Shown piece after piece: positions 1 through 13,155 of a DNA stretch of 64,000 nucleotides. Numbering within the stretch: position 1 is the stretch's first letter; each line of letters begins with the position of its first letter. The translations under genes and the position numbers were made by a program. The notes beneath the pieces are model-generated. The model was not told the DNA's origin. It did not search any database and was given only the letters and a program-made list of their open reading frames with translations. The stretch is from Varroa destructor (taxonomy: Eukaryota; Arthropoda; Arachnida; Mesostigmata; Varroidae). The stretch covers positions 45,217,955 to 45,281,954 of the forward strand of contig NW_019211456.1 in the NCBI RefSeq assembly GCF_002443255.2. Reading direction: 5' to 3'.

Positions 1-3000
1 TGACTAAGTATCTAGTCACCATGTAAATTTTTGTCTGTTTGTGTTTGTAGATTACGAACTAATGACAAAGAGGTCTTCGGAAACGTTTGGGAGCACGTTC
101 GAGATCAGTTGTAAACTATGCAGAATCCTAAAAAAATATATATATTTTCGTAGCATTTTGAAAAAAACACTAGAATACTAACACGCCTATTATCGCAAGC
201 AATCTATACAACGTTAGTTGTAAGATCGTACTGCTGCTGCCATATGAGAACCGGTTGAGCTTGGAGACAATCTTTATCTGAACAATTTAAGGGGTAGAAG
301 AGCTAAGTAAGCAACGCTTACCGTTCCCAATGGTCGTGCAAAATACGTTTAAGCAAGAAATACCTGATCCCCACCGCTAGCAAGATACGATAACGAGCTA
401 GAGTAGAGTCATTCAGAAAATGTTTGGTGCGGTTTGTAGCGGTCATGGCTGCCAACGACAAGCAGACTCCAACTGGTTACGTTTATTGACCCATTCCGAG
501 TGTGTCCTTCCTTAATTCTATCGTTACGCGTCCGTTGTTCTCAAACATAGCTTTCTCAAATAGAATAGAATGATCGTACACGCGAAAATAAAGATCGACG
601 TCGTTTGTCATTCGAGCAAAAGTTGGTTTTTATTTTCTGAAAGATCAACAATGAATGAAATGAAAAAAACTAGACTGAACCAGAGAGACGTGATACGCCA
701 CAGTGTAACCATATAGTCTTACCTACGAGTATCATTATGTCAAACCTAATAGGCGTTTAATTACTATTTCCATTCATCATCGCACCGTTTTCCATTCATA
801 TAGACACTTTTGCGTCTAGTGTTGTCCTACCTTTTCCAAGTCAATGCTGAATTTTCAGGAAACCGAAACTTCTACCGATCTGAGCTAACTAGATAGAGTT
901 ACAAAATTACTCGTCAGCCAAGTGATTTTCAACGGTACGACAACATGTGACCTCGCTGACATCCGTTAGATCTTCAACGTTTTGTACTGTCGTTCGTTTA
1001 CATTTCGACGTCAACAGAAGATGTTCATAGAAATATCTAAAAAGTATTTCTTTCTGTCAGTTTCTGATTGTTGTTGTCTTTGTACTGCTAAACCATCTTC
1101 TCTTTTATTGTCTGTGCGCTGCTCGAGACATTCGTAACGTTGCTTCGTAACCCTATGAGAAGTCCAATTGAGCAAATCTTCCTGCTAGCTGCGTATTGCA
1201 GATATTTAGCGTTGTCGATCGTGTACGGAATACTTCTCCACCCAGACTTCATTCTGCCGCCTTAGACCGCACCCGGTTAGACCTAATATGGCCTCCGTTC
1301 TTCTTTACTAATCCAAGTGGATCGCCAACGAATTAGGCCCCTTAATTAATTCACCCCTGCCTTAAATATTCTCGACCAGTCTATACAGATACTACCTTCT
1401 ACGAAGTAGCTTGGTTGCATCATTAGTGACAGAAAATAGAATTTCCAAACTGCTTAGGAAATACGCAGGCTGTTATGTGATGTGATGAGAGTCTTTTCGT
1501 CGTTCGTTATTACCGACAGATTGAATTTCCTTTTCGCGGTAGAACGCTTAGCTGCCAGCTGTAAGCTTGAGTGAAACGGCCCCAAGGGTTAAAAGAGGCT
1601 ACCGAGTTAAAAATATTCTGTGACATTGTCCAGGCATCCAACCTTCTCCGTGTCGCATACACGGTTATATTCTGATTCGTGTCGGACGTCCGAACTATCA
1701 CGCCAGTGACTACCAAAAAAAACTGGAAGGTGGAAAAAGTACGCTGAACACAGGTGCCCATGTAAATGTATATGTAATGTTTTCGTTCATGTGATATCTA
1801 TTGCTTCCGACGCGAGCTCGAATAATCGAACGAAGTGCAAAAATCGAAGGAAGCCTTTGGAAGGCCAGTGGAAATGTTTGATCCTAGCATACCTTTGGGT
1901 ACGCAGGAGAAACTTGCTCTCTTTCAAGGGCAGCCCTTAACTTGCTCGGATTAGTTAAAATTTAATCGGTTTTTAACTGTAACAGGTGGTACGCGACGCA
2001 TCTTAATCGCTGCGAGTATTCTCTGTCAGCAAAGGGTTGTGTGTTACGAAGCCGAAAAGAATGTTAACTTTGGAGCATCAAATCGTACGACGCGTAAGGG
2101 GAGCTCGGGCTTTCTTGAAGACCTTCGTCTATCTACGAAGGTGCACGATTCGGCAGCGCAACACGTAATTGAAACGGGCTTCTTCTACGGCTGATTGCGT
2201 TTGTCTGTTACAGAACACGATGAACACTATTGGTAGCCCAGCGACCTTGCCTAACACCTTGATGTGTCGCTATTGATGCACACATTTGTAAAAAATGACT
2301 ACTGGAAATGTAACGTTTGTTTACTGTGGATATATATTCTATTATTTATAAACGATCGATCAGTGAGACCTTGGAAACAGACACCGAATAAAAAACGGGC
2401 AACGCAGAGTCTGTAAACGGGATTTTTGAAAAGCTGAAACCGGTGTGGTAACGACAGATAGATACCTGCAGTATATATATTCAGGTATATTGTGTTGTAT
2501 GGTTAACGCTGAAGTGCGGGAACGTACGCATGGCTAAAATTTTGTTATCGTGGAACACACGTATGATACTTTCGTAATTTATTTGATATGACACTTATCA
2601 TTGTATAGTAGATATTTAATGCGGTGACAGTTTTCCTTCAACGAAATCTACAAATGATAGAGAAGCCAACAAAGATTGCTTTGATTTTGCAAAATGCATG
2701 TTATGCCAATAAAGCCCTACCGTATGTGACGCAATGCTAGCTAGCTCTGCTAGAGGCAACGGCGAACACCCGTTTTATCTATCTACATTAATGTACATAC
2801 TATTATGCCGTAGTAATTTCATGTCTTTGGCAGCCTATGGTACACACTTCGTAGCAGGACTTACTAGCTGGCACACGACCGAATTATAGATCGTGTTCCG
2901 TGTGCGGCGTCGTCCTTCACGCTAACTACAACAATGGAATTCAAATGGGTCGTCAGCAAAACTCAGATGACCGACAGCGGTAGTTTCTAAAAAGAAGTTT

Positions 3001-4804
3001 ATAATCAGCCAAATATTGCCTCACATAGAGAAACATATGAAAAGTCAGCGCTAAATGCTATGTTTACTGCCATAGCATCCTTCTGATAGCATTTAAATGA
3101 AGTCGAATGATAACGGTCGCTGCATAACGCCGTAGATGTTGTAAAATAAATCTTCGCAGACGTTGGCGTCTCTACTCGCTAAATTATAGATCATACCGAT
3201 AGTGATCCTTTTTGAATTGGGTTATTAGACCAGTTTTGGCCACCTACCCAAGATCACTTATCGCTAACTATTAGACACCTAGTTATTCTTAGTTGTTCGA
3301 TAGAGATCGTTTCGTTTGCGTTTAAACAAAATCTACTTCCCTATGACTCGATCCGACGTCCTTGATGTACCTCTTCTACAAATACAGTACCTTTCCGCAT
3401 GCTCCAGGAATAGTCGTATGAATAGTCCAGCTCATTTTTATCCTCTTCCAGTAACAGCTTCGCTCTGTAAGACAGAGATACTTGAAAGGAAGTAAGCCAG
3501 GCCATTTTTAGTGGGTAAGCCTATTTTACTGCGCCCTATCGTCATGTGTTGGCCATATCGTCGCTGGATTATCCGCTGAGTTCGGCTCTGCCTATGCTGC
3601 CGCTGCCCTTGTTGTAATGCTAATATTGTATTGTACTGGAGATCCGTTACTACGGCTAGTAACATTCGCTGCTATGACTCTAACGCATGAGCTGTTTCCA
3701 TTATCGGCTATCACAGTCGAGGCCGGGGCGCTTTTCGTTTGCCATGCGACAAGATACCCTGTCTACGGGTCATCAGTACCAAGCACAAACGACAAAACCA
3801 TTTAGCAGTGATACTCTCTGATCTGCTGACACGCTCCGCGTCTCCATGCCTGCACGTATAGAATTATTGAACTATATATACAGTGCAAATGACTGGGCCG
3901 TCCGGCTAGCGAGTTGTGACGTGAAGTGTGAAGTTTCGTTTATTGAGCATGTACAGGCAGACAAACAAATACACATAAACACTCATGTAAATACATACAT
4001 ACGTATATCGACGCGTTCGATTATTTATAGTTCCTTGGTTTCGGCATTGGCACTAGATGCATGAAAGTATGCCATGCCGTTCGATACATGAGTAATAACA
4101 GAGCGCTATCGGCTATCGTTAGCGATAACAGATTTGCAATTGACCCGTGCGTGGGATGGCGGAACTGCAGACCTGCCACTGCTTCTGTGGAAATTGAAGC
4201 CTCGAACAAATAACTGATATAAAAACATGCCAGTAACGCATACATGCGGCTGACGATGTACATCTACTATAATAATGAAACATATTAAAGATATACATAG
4301 TATGTTAGACGAGTTTTTGTAAAAGAACCACATTATCGTATGCGGTATCAACAAGGATCGTGCACTAGGCTCCATCAGGAATCCCAGGTGCAGAACGATA
4401 ACAAAATAATCATGATAAAAGTCACAATCATAAGCAATAATCAAGGAGTAGCTTCATTGTTTATTCCGTTATCGTACAGAAGCTCAACATTTTCTAAGAT
4501 AATGTCTATGAGAGAATAGTTCAAAGTGTATGTCGCCATTTTCTTTGTAAGATCATACAGATTAATAGAATTTATGACTACGTGTGGCAATCTCAAGAGA
4601 TTGACCATCGGCATGATGGTTATAACGAACAATAGGCTTTTCGACACTCAGATGGAAAGCGGACTTTATCACCTAAGGCCTTTGCAGTACGCATAGACGA
4701 TGCGATAAACAGAAAGCAGCAACTTAGGCTATTTGCATAACGCAATTGACTATAATTAGGCATTGAATCATAAATTATCTACTCCTTAAATAGTCTACTT
4801 AGTT

Positions 4805-4836
4805 TGAAAAGCTGCGGTACGAACCCCAGCTTTTCA
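4805..4836. repeat. Short perfect inverted repeat (hairpin)
   Basis: A 10-base arm starting TGAAAAGCTG is followed after 12 bases by its exact complement CAGCTTTTCA. After one C-C mismatch, three more pairs (GGT with ACC) close a four-base loop. No transposase or RNA gene is recognisable next to it. A hairpin of this size is only slightly more than chance would give in 64 kb. Confidence 0.5.
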
Positions 4837-5823
4837 TTTCACCTTATTTGGTAATAATAGAAGCGCTGATTCCAGTGCATCATATTGCCCTATGGTTCTA
4901 GATACAAGCTAGTTAGTTACCTTTGCTAATGATACTTTTTCGTCAGTTCCGTTATTATGAGCGCCGTAGAAAATTTAGTTTGAAAAAATGCCCAGCATAT
5001 AGAAACGCTGGAGGAACTCGTTGAAGCGGAATGAGTCAGAAAGCGATTGATTCCTTTGGTTGTTCGTGTGTAAAAACACTGCTGGAATCGTTCAGCATTA
5101 CTGTACTTGTACGTCATAACCCACTGGGTCAGAGCCGGAAGATGTGTTCCGTTCTCGATATAGCGCCTACTAATGGGCAGGCCGGCGATAGAAATAGATC
5201 TGTCGAAAAAATTATTACCGCGTTCTTAGACCTATCCTACACAACTCAGTTGCTCGCCCTGTGCTCTTTTATATGTCGCATATTGGAGGTAATTTTCTTC
5301 TTTCGTACAATTGTGTTGTTGTATTGCATCCTTACGTTTCTGTGCATACGCATGGTGGATAGCTAAATGAATACCGCCATTATCTGTCCTACGCAATTAC
5401 AGGTTAGCCAACAGACAGACTGGCGGTGCCATAGCAGGATTGTGGCCGAATGCAAGGTCTTATGATCAAAATTTTATATCAAATTTAATTTTAATCTATG
5501 TAGATTGAAGTTTGCTCCATTTTTCAATACATTAAAGCAAAATAGTGTCTTATCAGTGATTATAGAGAAGCACCTACCGACAATAAAAAATTTAAACAAT
5601 GATCCCGTCGTGGCAAAACTAACACAAGTCGAAATAGGACTTAAGACAGATTTGCATGCCTGTTGTTCTAGATAATCGATTCGAATAAGCCTACGTATGA
5701 CGATCGTATAGATATATAACGGCAAGAGCAAAGATCAATGGACACATTAGAGCACAGCATACCAAGTAAACGCGTGCCATTAGCCAAGACAGAAATAAAT
5801 GACGGTATCGTTGTTTGTGTTTA

Positions 5824-5854
5824 GGGGGCGGGGGTGTTACCGCTCACTTGGGGG
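5824..5854 (+). other. G-rich tract, possible G-quadruplex
   Basis: Two runs of five G separated by one C are followed 15 bases later by another run of five G. The first two runs can be split to give the four G-tracts needed for a quadruplex. No gene is seen nearby, so any role is unknown. Confidence 0.3.
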
Positions 5855-8800
5855 TTGGCGATGTTCTGTGTTCTATTGTTTCTACACTACCCGGCACACA
5901 CATGCATCCTCATCGCGACCACACTGAACGAACGAACAGACATAATAAGCCAAGGTATTTCGATTTTAAATTGTTTTGGCTGCAAATGTTCATGCACACC
6001 CAGTTTACAGACTTTTGCGACAATTGCGGTTAGTTGCACGTTCAGCAGTCGAGATCGTTTTACTTACGAGTTTTTTTTACAAAGCATCTGACGTATATAC
6101 ATAGCAGCAAGTGTATACCTACTTCAAAACGATCAGTTAAAATTTGCCGCGCTTGCAGGTTCTATTTCTGTGTTATGCCGCGTGCTCATCATCACGCTCA
6201 GACCACTGAATGAATTTGAGACTGCTATCGTTTACACACAAACATGGCACAAGCAAGTGCGACTCTTTATTACGAACTATACTTGCTGAATTGAATGTCG
6301 CACATCAAATAATTTTCTTTTTATAGAAAGTTTGATTACCAGTTTTCGTACGACCAGCACCACTAGAGGATAACGGTTAACTTGTTTGGGCTTAGCGTTA
6401 GGCTCAGCGTCATCGATTAGACTTATTCACGTTGAGGCCACTACTCACTGATTCTCAACTCATCTTTCAAGGTTCACTCCGAATCAGCCCAGATCTTCAG
6501 GAGTAGTTAGCGCCAACATATCATCATGTCGGGGCACTTTGAAAGTTTCCCACCTCCCCTGGCGAGTTAGCTCCCTGCACTCGAGTATGATCCGTGCCCC
6601 GTGCATCCCGTCAAAATGTCGTCTGCTGTTTACTTTGTCGTTAACTTCATGGGCCGTTGTTTTTCTCTCAAGACTTCCTAATTGAAGTCTTACTCATCAC
6701 TAAACACTTTCGTGGCCTCGATAGAGAAGGGTGTGAACACCCTCATGCCGTTTGCTAGGGACAACCTCATTTTTCCTCTCATGTGTTTTCTTCTAGTGCG
6801 AGTAACAGCTCGCCTGCCTGTAGTGTGTAGCTATTAAGCCTGCAGTGCACAGGTTACAGATATCCGACTGAGATTCATCAGTTTTGTAAAGATAGCTTTG
6901 AAAATCGACACGACCCGTAATGAGATGTGTGAGGTAGTACCCGAGCCCTCTAGCGAGTTGCGCAGTCTAGGCTTTCCACGTTAGGGATGGTGCCCCATAT
7001 TGCTGTTCCCGGATCGGAATTGGGGATTGTTTGACGCAGTTCAAGTAGAAGACACCACAACCGCTCAAAAAGCATTTATTTTAAAATGAATATATCTTAA
7101 AAATGAATAATCCACAATTGAACTTGTTTACTTATAGACACATTGTATCATTTATCCCAGGTGCCTTCTTCTAGCGTTCTCACCTTCGGTACATATTCTA
7201 CCGAATTCATTATGCAACACAGATATTCGGCCCACTGGCAATACAATACGGTGACAGATATTCATTTTGCCCTACCGAAAACATAACTAGCTGTCGGCTG
7301 CTTTCAGCGCCAGAAACCCGACGAGTATTTTTTTTAGCTATTAGAATTATTATACATGTAAATCTAAGAGTAGCAATGTTCCAATTACTATAATTATTTT
7401 TTATTATAATTAGCATCCATGCATTACATGTGGATAGGTTGAACTTAAAAAATTTACCAACTTTGAAAACTTAATGCTCTTCCATGTGGTGCCTTGAGAA
7501 TTCCCTTTCTAGTATATTTGTTTGTCATTTCTAGAGACGGTCGATTTCGCCAATGCCGGCTGTGGTTTGCCTCGTTTGTTCGTCAGCATCAATACAATTA
7601 TCGCCGTCATCTGACGAAACTGTAAAATGTGTGTTTTGTATGGCTGCGTTTGTGTGTATCCGTATGATAAACATCTCTACCGTCTCTAGTACGCGACATT
7701 AAGACAATTATCCAGGCGTATAGACAACACGGTAGCGCGTTAGAAACCGAAGAACGGCATAAGCCGAACCGACTCAACAACGGCTGTGTGAAAGGAGACA
7801 GCTGATGAAGTTAATGATCATGATGAGAGTGATGAAGGCGTTAACGAAAATGAATTCGCACCGAACAACTGACGAGGAGCGTGGATAAAGGAATAAGCAC
7901 GTCATGAGTCATGCAGGAGTCAACACGAACTTGGGAAGGGAGTAAAGCCGGCACAGGTCGGTCTGTTCGTCATCTAAAATCTACCAGTTGCCTATTGCAA
8001 TCTAACACTGCGAGTAGCCGATTGCTGCCAAAGCGTTCCTAGCCGCGGTTTCTATGAAGTCACCTATCGTTTAACCCTATTCTGCGATCACATGCGTACT
8101 ATGCTATCATAACTGAAGGGAACAGCAGCGGAGGAGCTGGACTGGGCGGGGGCTAACGTCGTTGCAACCGTGGTAAAAATGATGTCGTTGTTATAGCGGC
8201 AGCACTAGCGGTAGGGTGACTCAATTTTATTGAAAAGGTCTCTTCTGCAGACCATTTTCGGAGCAGTGGAACTATGAACCAACGACTCATTTACATATGC
8301 ACACATGCGCAGACAGACACAAACGTTATGCTTTTCTATAGAATTTACATGTTTCTCAGACACTTTAATGTTATGCTGGTCCTTTGTGTTTCTCCCTACT
8401 TTCTACTGCTGTGAAAGAACTAAGAACCAATCATGTCGTTCCTCATATGCCATTCTAGTTAAATTTATCATTCAGCGCACTTATCGCTTTCACACATTTC
8501 TAATATAAAGCTTCTAAAACAATATCACTAGCAAGCCAAGCCAGAAGTAACCGAAAATATCGCCGCGCCGTCTAAATATGTTTTATAGGGTATTACCAAT
8601 TTAAGGACGGGGCAATTAGCAACCACTCGCCTCTCTTGTATATGCAGAATTACAACAACTAAACCTTTCCGTTTGTCAGAGAACTTTTTGTCGATTACGA
8701 TAGACTCGTTACTCCTTGCATACATTTGCCACTTCGTGATCCGAAGCTATCACCGAGCATCAATAGATTGTGTTCGATCAGGTCAAAATGAGAATTTGCG

Positions 8801-9531
8801 TACTAATCTTAGGGACACGTTGTGGTCCTGATTCAAACCCGGACATAAACAGACTTCGTTTCGTGCTGGGAACCAACCAGCCAGCCATCTGTCTGATGAA
8901 ACGTAAAACTCGAGACACAGAGCCCAGGGTGAAAAGAGCACTAAAATGACCGGTTCAGCTACCCGCAGCAAATTTTGGGAGATAATTCGAAGCTAACCTC
9001 ATTTGTGTGGTAGTGCATTGGTACGGTGAACACTTCCTGTGGAATACAGAGGAGATGAAAATAAATGGGAAATACACACTGGATTTTTGACTCTTTTCTG
9101 TGTCGGTCGATCAGGGAGTAGATGATATAAGCCATGTACGTTTCTAAACATGGTCAAGCTTTCGAACAATGAAATATTATAAACGAATTAACTGACTCTG
9201 ATCAATTGACCGCAAGCGCTTATCCTGAAAGTGTTATCGGCTAGGTAAAGTATGGAAGCAGGGATGAGTTACATTTCAGTTTGTGATAAACTAAGGTAAA
9301 CCAGTTAATGTTCTGCTAGAAGTTTATACAAGGTAACCGTCTTCTTAATTATTTCTACTGATTTAGTAAATCTAATAAAGCCTAAAACCAGTGAACCCTA
9401 TATTTTATTTCAGTTTAGGAAACTTTTACTACAAGTTGGTCGGATCTCTGTTTAACGATCTAGAATTTGTTATCGAGATTTGTCAGATACTATGTTCGTT
9501 ATCATTATCAGCGTCATTCGCAATATTCTAA

Positions 9532-9639
9532 ATGGATGACTATAGCGAAAAGCTAGATCTATTGTCGAAGCTTAGTGATTTTGGCAGAAAAGAAAAAGCC
9601 CAATCTCGGCTGCAGGCGGTGAAGCAAAAATCCTTGTAG
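9532..9639 (+). CDS. Possible small ORF or first coding exon, 35 aa
   Basis: The frame opens with ATG and runs 35 codons to TAG. The peptide begins MDDYSEKLDLLSKLSDFGRK and is rich in Lys, Leu, Gln and Glu, like a soluble helical or coiled-coil segment and unlike the random frames around it. It is not recognised. It could be a stand-alone small ORF, an upstream ORF, or the first exon of a longer gene, since a possible GTGAAG donor lies inside at the codons for Ala-Val-Lys. I found no matching acceptor exon downstream. A chance ORF of this length is common, so support rests on composition only. Confidence 0.2.
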   Translation: MDDYSEKLDLLSKLSDFGRKEKAQSRLQAVKQKSL

Positions 9640-10870
9640 CAACAGAAACTACTTCTTCGTGTTTCTGGCACGTATTTTAACTTTGTCCAAGCTATGATTG
9701 ATGTCTGAATTTTGTTCCTATATCACCGTATGATTTTAGATTAGAAAGATAATACGCTCTGAGTCGATAGGAACTTTGCCTTAAACCTGACTTTTAAGTT
9801 TGTTCACACGATAGGAAGCCTTAAGTACGTTTTGATGTAATGAAACGCTATCTCGTTTGCCCATATTCCTCTTCTACGACATAGAACTCAGTATTTAAAT
9901 TCAGCTCCACATTCAAATAAACTATATGTAGCCTTTTATTCTTTTTGACACATAAAACTTCATTTACTTTTTTTTCAATAATTTAAGCTGCTGTGAAGAC
10001 AGACCCAACACAAGGCTGCATATAGGCACACAAAAATAGACGTCATATTCGCGCGTGGCAGCTGTCGTAATTATTTATCGTTTTTTTGAAAAATATTTCA
10101 TTATTTACCAAACTGCTACCTGGGTGTGTATTTATGACGTACTATGTTTGTTACAAACATTACATGTGATGTTCATTCTTTACGACTGTATGTCCTAATG
10201 ATTTAAGCATAGTCAAGCGTGCGTCCATATAACCTGTGACCATACTCACCACGAACGTTGCTTCTCAAACACTGTTGCACCTGGCGACTACTATCGTAGA
10301 TGCTATCGTTGATTATTCTGTCATGCAAAACTCTAACACATTTAAATCCTACTGCTGTGAATAGCGGAAGATCAGCCACAAACAAACTTCACTATGCCGC
10401 TACTAAAAATCCATTTGTACGGCTAAGGGAATCCACATTGTTGACGGTAGAGGCAATCACAAGATCATTTGTGTATATATCACGTCACAAAAATACAACA
10501 ATCAGAGTAGTAACAAGCTGACTAAAATGACGATCCAGAGATTTTACCACATCATCAGCCGTTTGCGCTATCAGATTTACTGGATCGGAGAGCGTAAAAG
10601 TTGTCATCGATCGCACAACATTCGAGAACAGCTTAAGCACATACACAGCAACCCTGTCGAACCGCCTAAAACAAACCAAATGGCTTAACTGGCTGTAACA
10701 CCAAAATTCATTTATATATAAACTACAGCTCGAAGAACACACAATCAGAACGGATCAGAGTGTACAACTCAACTATAAGGCGATGTTGTCCCCCAGTGCT
10801 CTTTACTTGTAGCGCTGGCTCCGATGGTGAATAGCAGTAATCAATAGCAGTACTAAAAAGCATCAAAACA

Positions 10871-11863
10871 GTGCCGAACGACTACAGCGGTAGTAAACGC
10901 CACCAGATAACCACCACCGTCAACGCGGCGGCAACAGGTCACAGCATCACAGCGGCTTACGGGCTTCTGATTGTCTCCCTCGTGCCGCTGGTCCCGCCGC
11001 TGCTGCTGCCGCCACCGCCGCCGCTGCTGCCGCCGCCACCGCCGCCGCCGCCGCCGCTACTGCTTTTGCTCTTTCTCCCGCAGCAGCAACGATCGCATCC
11101 ATCGCCCGTCCACTCACAGTGACACGGCCGTGGCGGCGAGTGGAGCGTGACGTAGGGGGCGCCACAATCGGCGCCAAGGCCGCGCGCGATCGGTGCGAGC
11201 GCCGGCGCTCAAGCACGGCCGTCGCCATACAAGAAGGACCGATCCGGCAACGTACACCGCAATCGCCGTTGCCGCTGTTATCGTTACCGTTGTCTGGCCA
11301 CGAATAGCAACAGAACTGCAGTCGCAGAATCAATCCCCCAATACCGGCAGCATTTGACTTCGGCAGCGACCTGGCGACGAAGCAACGGCTACGATAGCTA
11401 CAGAGTCATGCAACTGTTACGCATCAGAACCAAGCAGAACGGTGATAACGGCAACGAAAAATAACGAACACTGCAGCCAGCGCACTTCAAGAGAAACGGA
11501 GAAGTTGGAAGAAATACGGGCAGGCAACAAAAAAAAAATTGCGAATAAAAGACGGCGACGGTGATGGTAGCAGCAGCGACGACAGCGACGCCGGAGAAAC
11601 GTCTGCGACACGACTTGCAGAAGCGGCAGCAGAAGAAGAAGCAGAAAATGACGAAGTCGCAGAAGACGCTGAAACGATGGGCGCTGCTGGTGGGCGGCTG
11701 GCTGCTGTTGTGGATGTTTCAATATTCTTCTTGACAATGACGGCAACGCCAGTGATGGCGAAGGGGAGATAAGTAGACAGGGACGGAGAACTGACAGCTG
11801 AACATCGTACGGTTGACAAGAAAAAAACTGACGGCGATGGCGATAATAAATGAGAGCAGCAGG
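10871..11863. promoter_or_regulatory. GC-rich, triplet-repeat block; possible promoter or 5' exon
   Basis: This block is far richer in G+C and CpG than its surroundings and is dense in CCG/GCT, CAG and GAC/GAA triplets. Long frames are open on both strands (poly-Pro and poly-Leu on plus, poly-Ala on minus), which is what triplet repeats produce without coding. A CRE-like TGACGTAG lies near 11147. A good plus-strand splice donor (CAGG then GTAAGG) sits at 11863/11864. This is the look of a 5' untranslated exon and promoter of a large-intron arthropod gene, but no downstream coding exon was identified, so strand and target are unknown. Confidence 0.3.
10984..11063. repeat. Imperfect CCG/GCT triplet repeat
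   Basis: About 80 bases consist almost entirely of CCG, CCA and CTG triplets. The repeat explains the overlapping poly-Pro/Leu frame on plus and poly-Ala frame on minus. Confidence 0.8.
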
Positions 11864-12555
11864 GTAAGGGCAGGCGTGGTAAACGAATTTGATAACCGGC
11901 CATTAATTAATTGGTCCTGCTTCGACAGGTTGTAGAAGAGTTCTTGAGGAACAACAAATCCAAGGAACATGTTTTGGTCAATGAATTTCCTATCCGAGAC
12001 AAAGGTTAAATTAATTAAAGAAACAACTATTGAATAATATAACATATAAAACGGCAGAGAAGAGATGACTCCCGTTCCACAACGCCTTCAATCAATATAT
12101 AGTTTTTCTATAATTCAACCTAAAGCGTTCGCAAATACAAGACTGCCCGCCGCTTTACGTCTGGCTTGCTTGGAGGATCGTTGCACGCAGTTCTAGGCAG
12201 GCCAAATCCACTCGGATGTCTCTCTCTTATTTGCAGGGTGATAATTCAATCGTCCATGAATCAGATTGCTGCTGTTTGTTCCTACTACTGCGACTCCTGG
12301 AACGGCTACTCGGTAGTTAGTACCTTGCCGTTTTCCTGAAAGGAGTAAGTGTGGAGCTCTAATTGGACCTGTAGCATATAAGAGCCTGATCCTGAAAAAA
12401 TGTTGTCTGAGTTGTTCTAACAGACTGAACGCTACATGTACACTCTATCGATGAAGATTAACGTGTGGTACAAAGTTACGCTAAATGATACGTGAGTTAC
12501 GTTTCGTATCGAAATGTCACAACTGGATGACACATTTGAGACAAGTAGTCACGTT

Positions 12556-13155
12556 TTAATAGTGCTTCATACCGATGTCTACGAATAAATTCACATCAAC
12601 TAACCACTGCTGGCTGGTACGATTCGCGAAAATGAATGCTTTCACGGATATATCTGCAGCTACTTTGCATCGTTGCATAGATCCTTGATATTTCTCATAT
12701 GGCCACTGTCGTAAAGAACGGCGTGACGAAATCTGAATTACGTCTTGTTCTCTCTTTCTAGAATGATTGGGCAATACACTAGGCGTGATGGGCCTCGCCT
12801 GCAACTGATAGAAACTGGCTTGTCTCCTCTGCGAATCACTGGATACGTAGTTGTCACTGTATTGACGTAGTGAAGAAGCAACGGTTGACCGCCTGATTGG
12901 TGTTGGTGCTGCCGTAGCCATTAATACTGCAACAGACCTTCCACATGGAGCAATACGAATAAGCTGTCGCGTTTTTTCTTTTTTTGTAGATTTCAGATGG
13001 GAAATGCTCGAGTAATAGATAAGAATTTCACAATTAGAATAATGATATATGTAGAATGCTTTCGACCAGACGGTACAAACTATCCTTGTTAAAGTGACTT
13101 TATCAGGTAGTAGCGATAGCTCATCAAGACCCAGACAGATAGCTGACTCACTCAT
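12556..13155 (-). CDS. Unrecognised 199-codon ORF, possibly containing an exon
   Basis: This is one of the two longest unassigned frames in the window. The central part, from an internal Met followed by Ala-Thr-Ala-Ala-Pro-Thr-Pro, is rich in Ser, Arg and Gln and looks more protein-like than the N-terminal third, which is hydrophobic and random-looking. An acceptor-like TTGCAG lies just before that internal ATG. No domain is recognised and no partner exon was found. Roughly one frame of this length is not surprising by chance in 64 kb of this composition. Confidence 0.15.
   Translation of the reverse strand: MSESAICLGLDELSLLPDKVTLTRIVCTVWSKAFYIYHYSNCEILIYYSSISHLKSTKKEKTRQLIRIAPCGRSVAVLMATAAPTPIRRSTVASSLRQYSDNYVSSDSQRRQASFYQLQARPITPSVLPNHSRKREQDVIQISSRRSLRQWPYEKYQGSMQRCKVAADISVKAFIFANRTSQQWLVDVNLFVDIGMKHY

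Larger units (their letters stand above)
1..9531. other. Non-coding stretch, no gene supported
   Basis: I see no ORF with recognisable family motifs, no convincing exon with matching splice sites, and no tRNA or rRNA here. The open frames present are up to about 110 codons, overlap on both strands and have no protein-like composition, as expected by chance in this base composition. The stretch could be intergenic DNA or a long intron of a gene that runs off the window. Confidence 0.6.

Noticed and set aside
10947..11333. 128-codon minus ORF with long poly-Ala and overlapping plus ORF with poly-Pro
   Set aside because: Both are direct products of the CCG/GCT triplet repeat; no domain and no conserved start.
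11417..12045. Three overlapping minus ORFs of 108-138 codons and a plus ORF rich in Asp/Glu
   Set aside because: Open in several frames at once because of CAG/GAC-type repeats; no recognisable protein.
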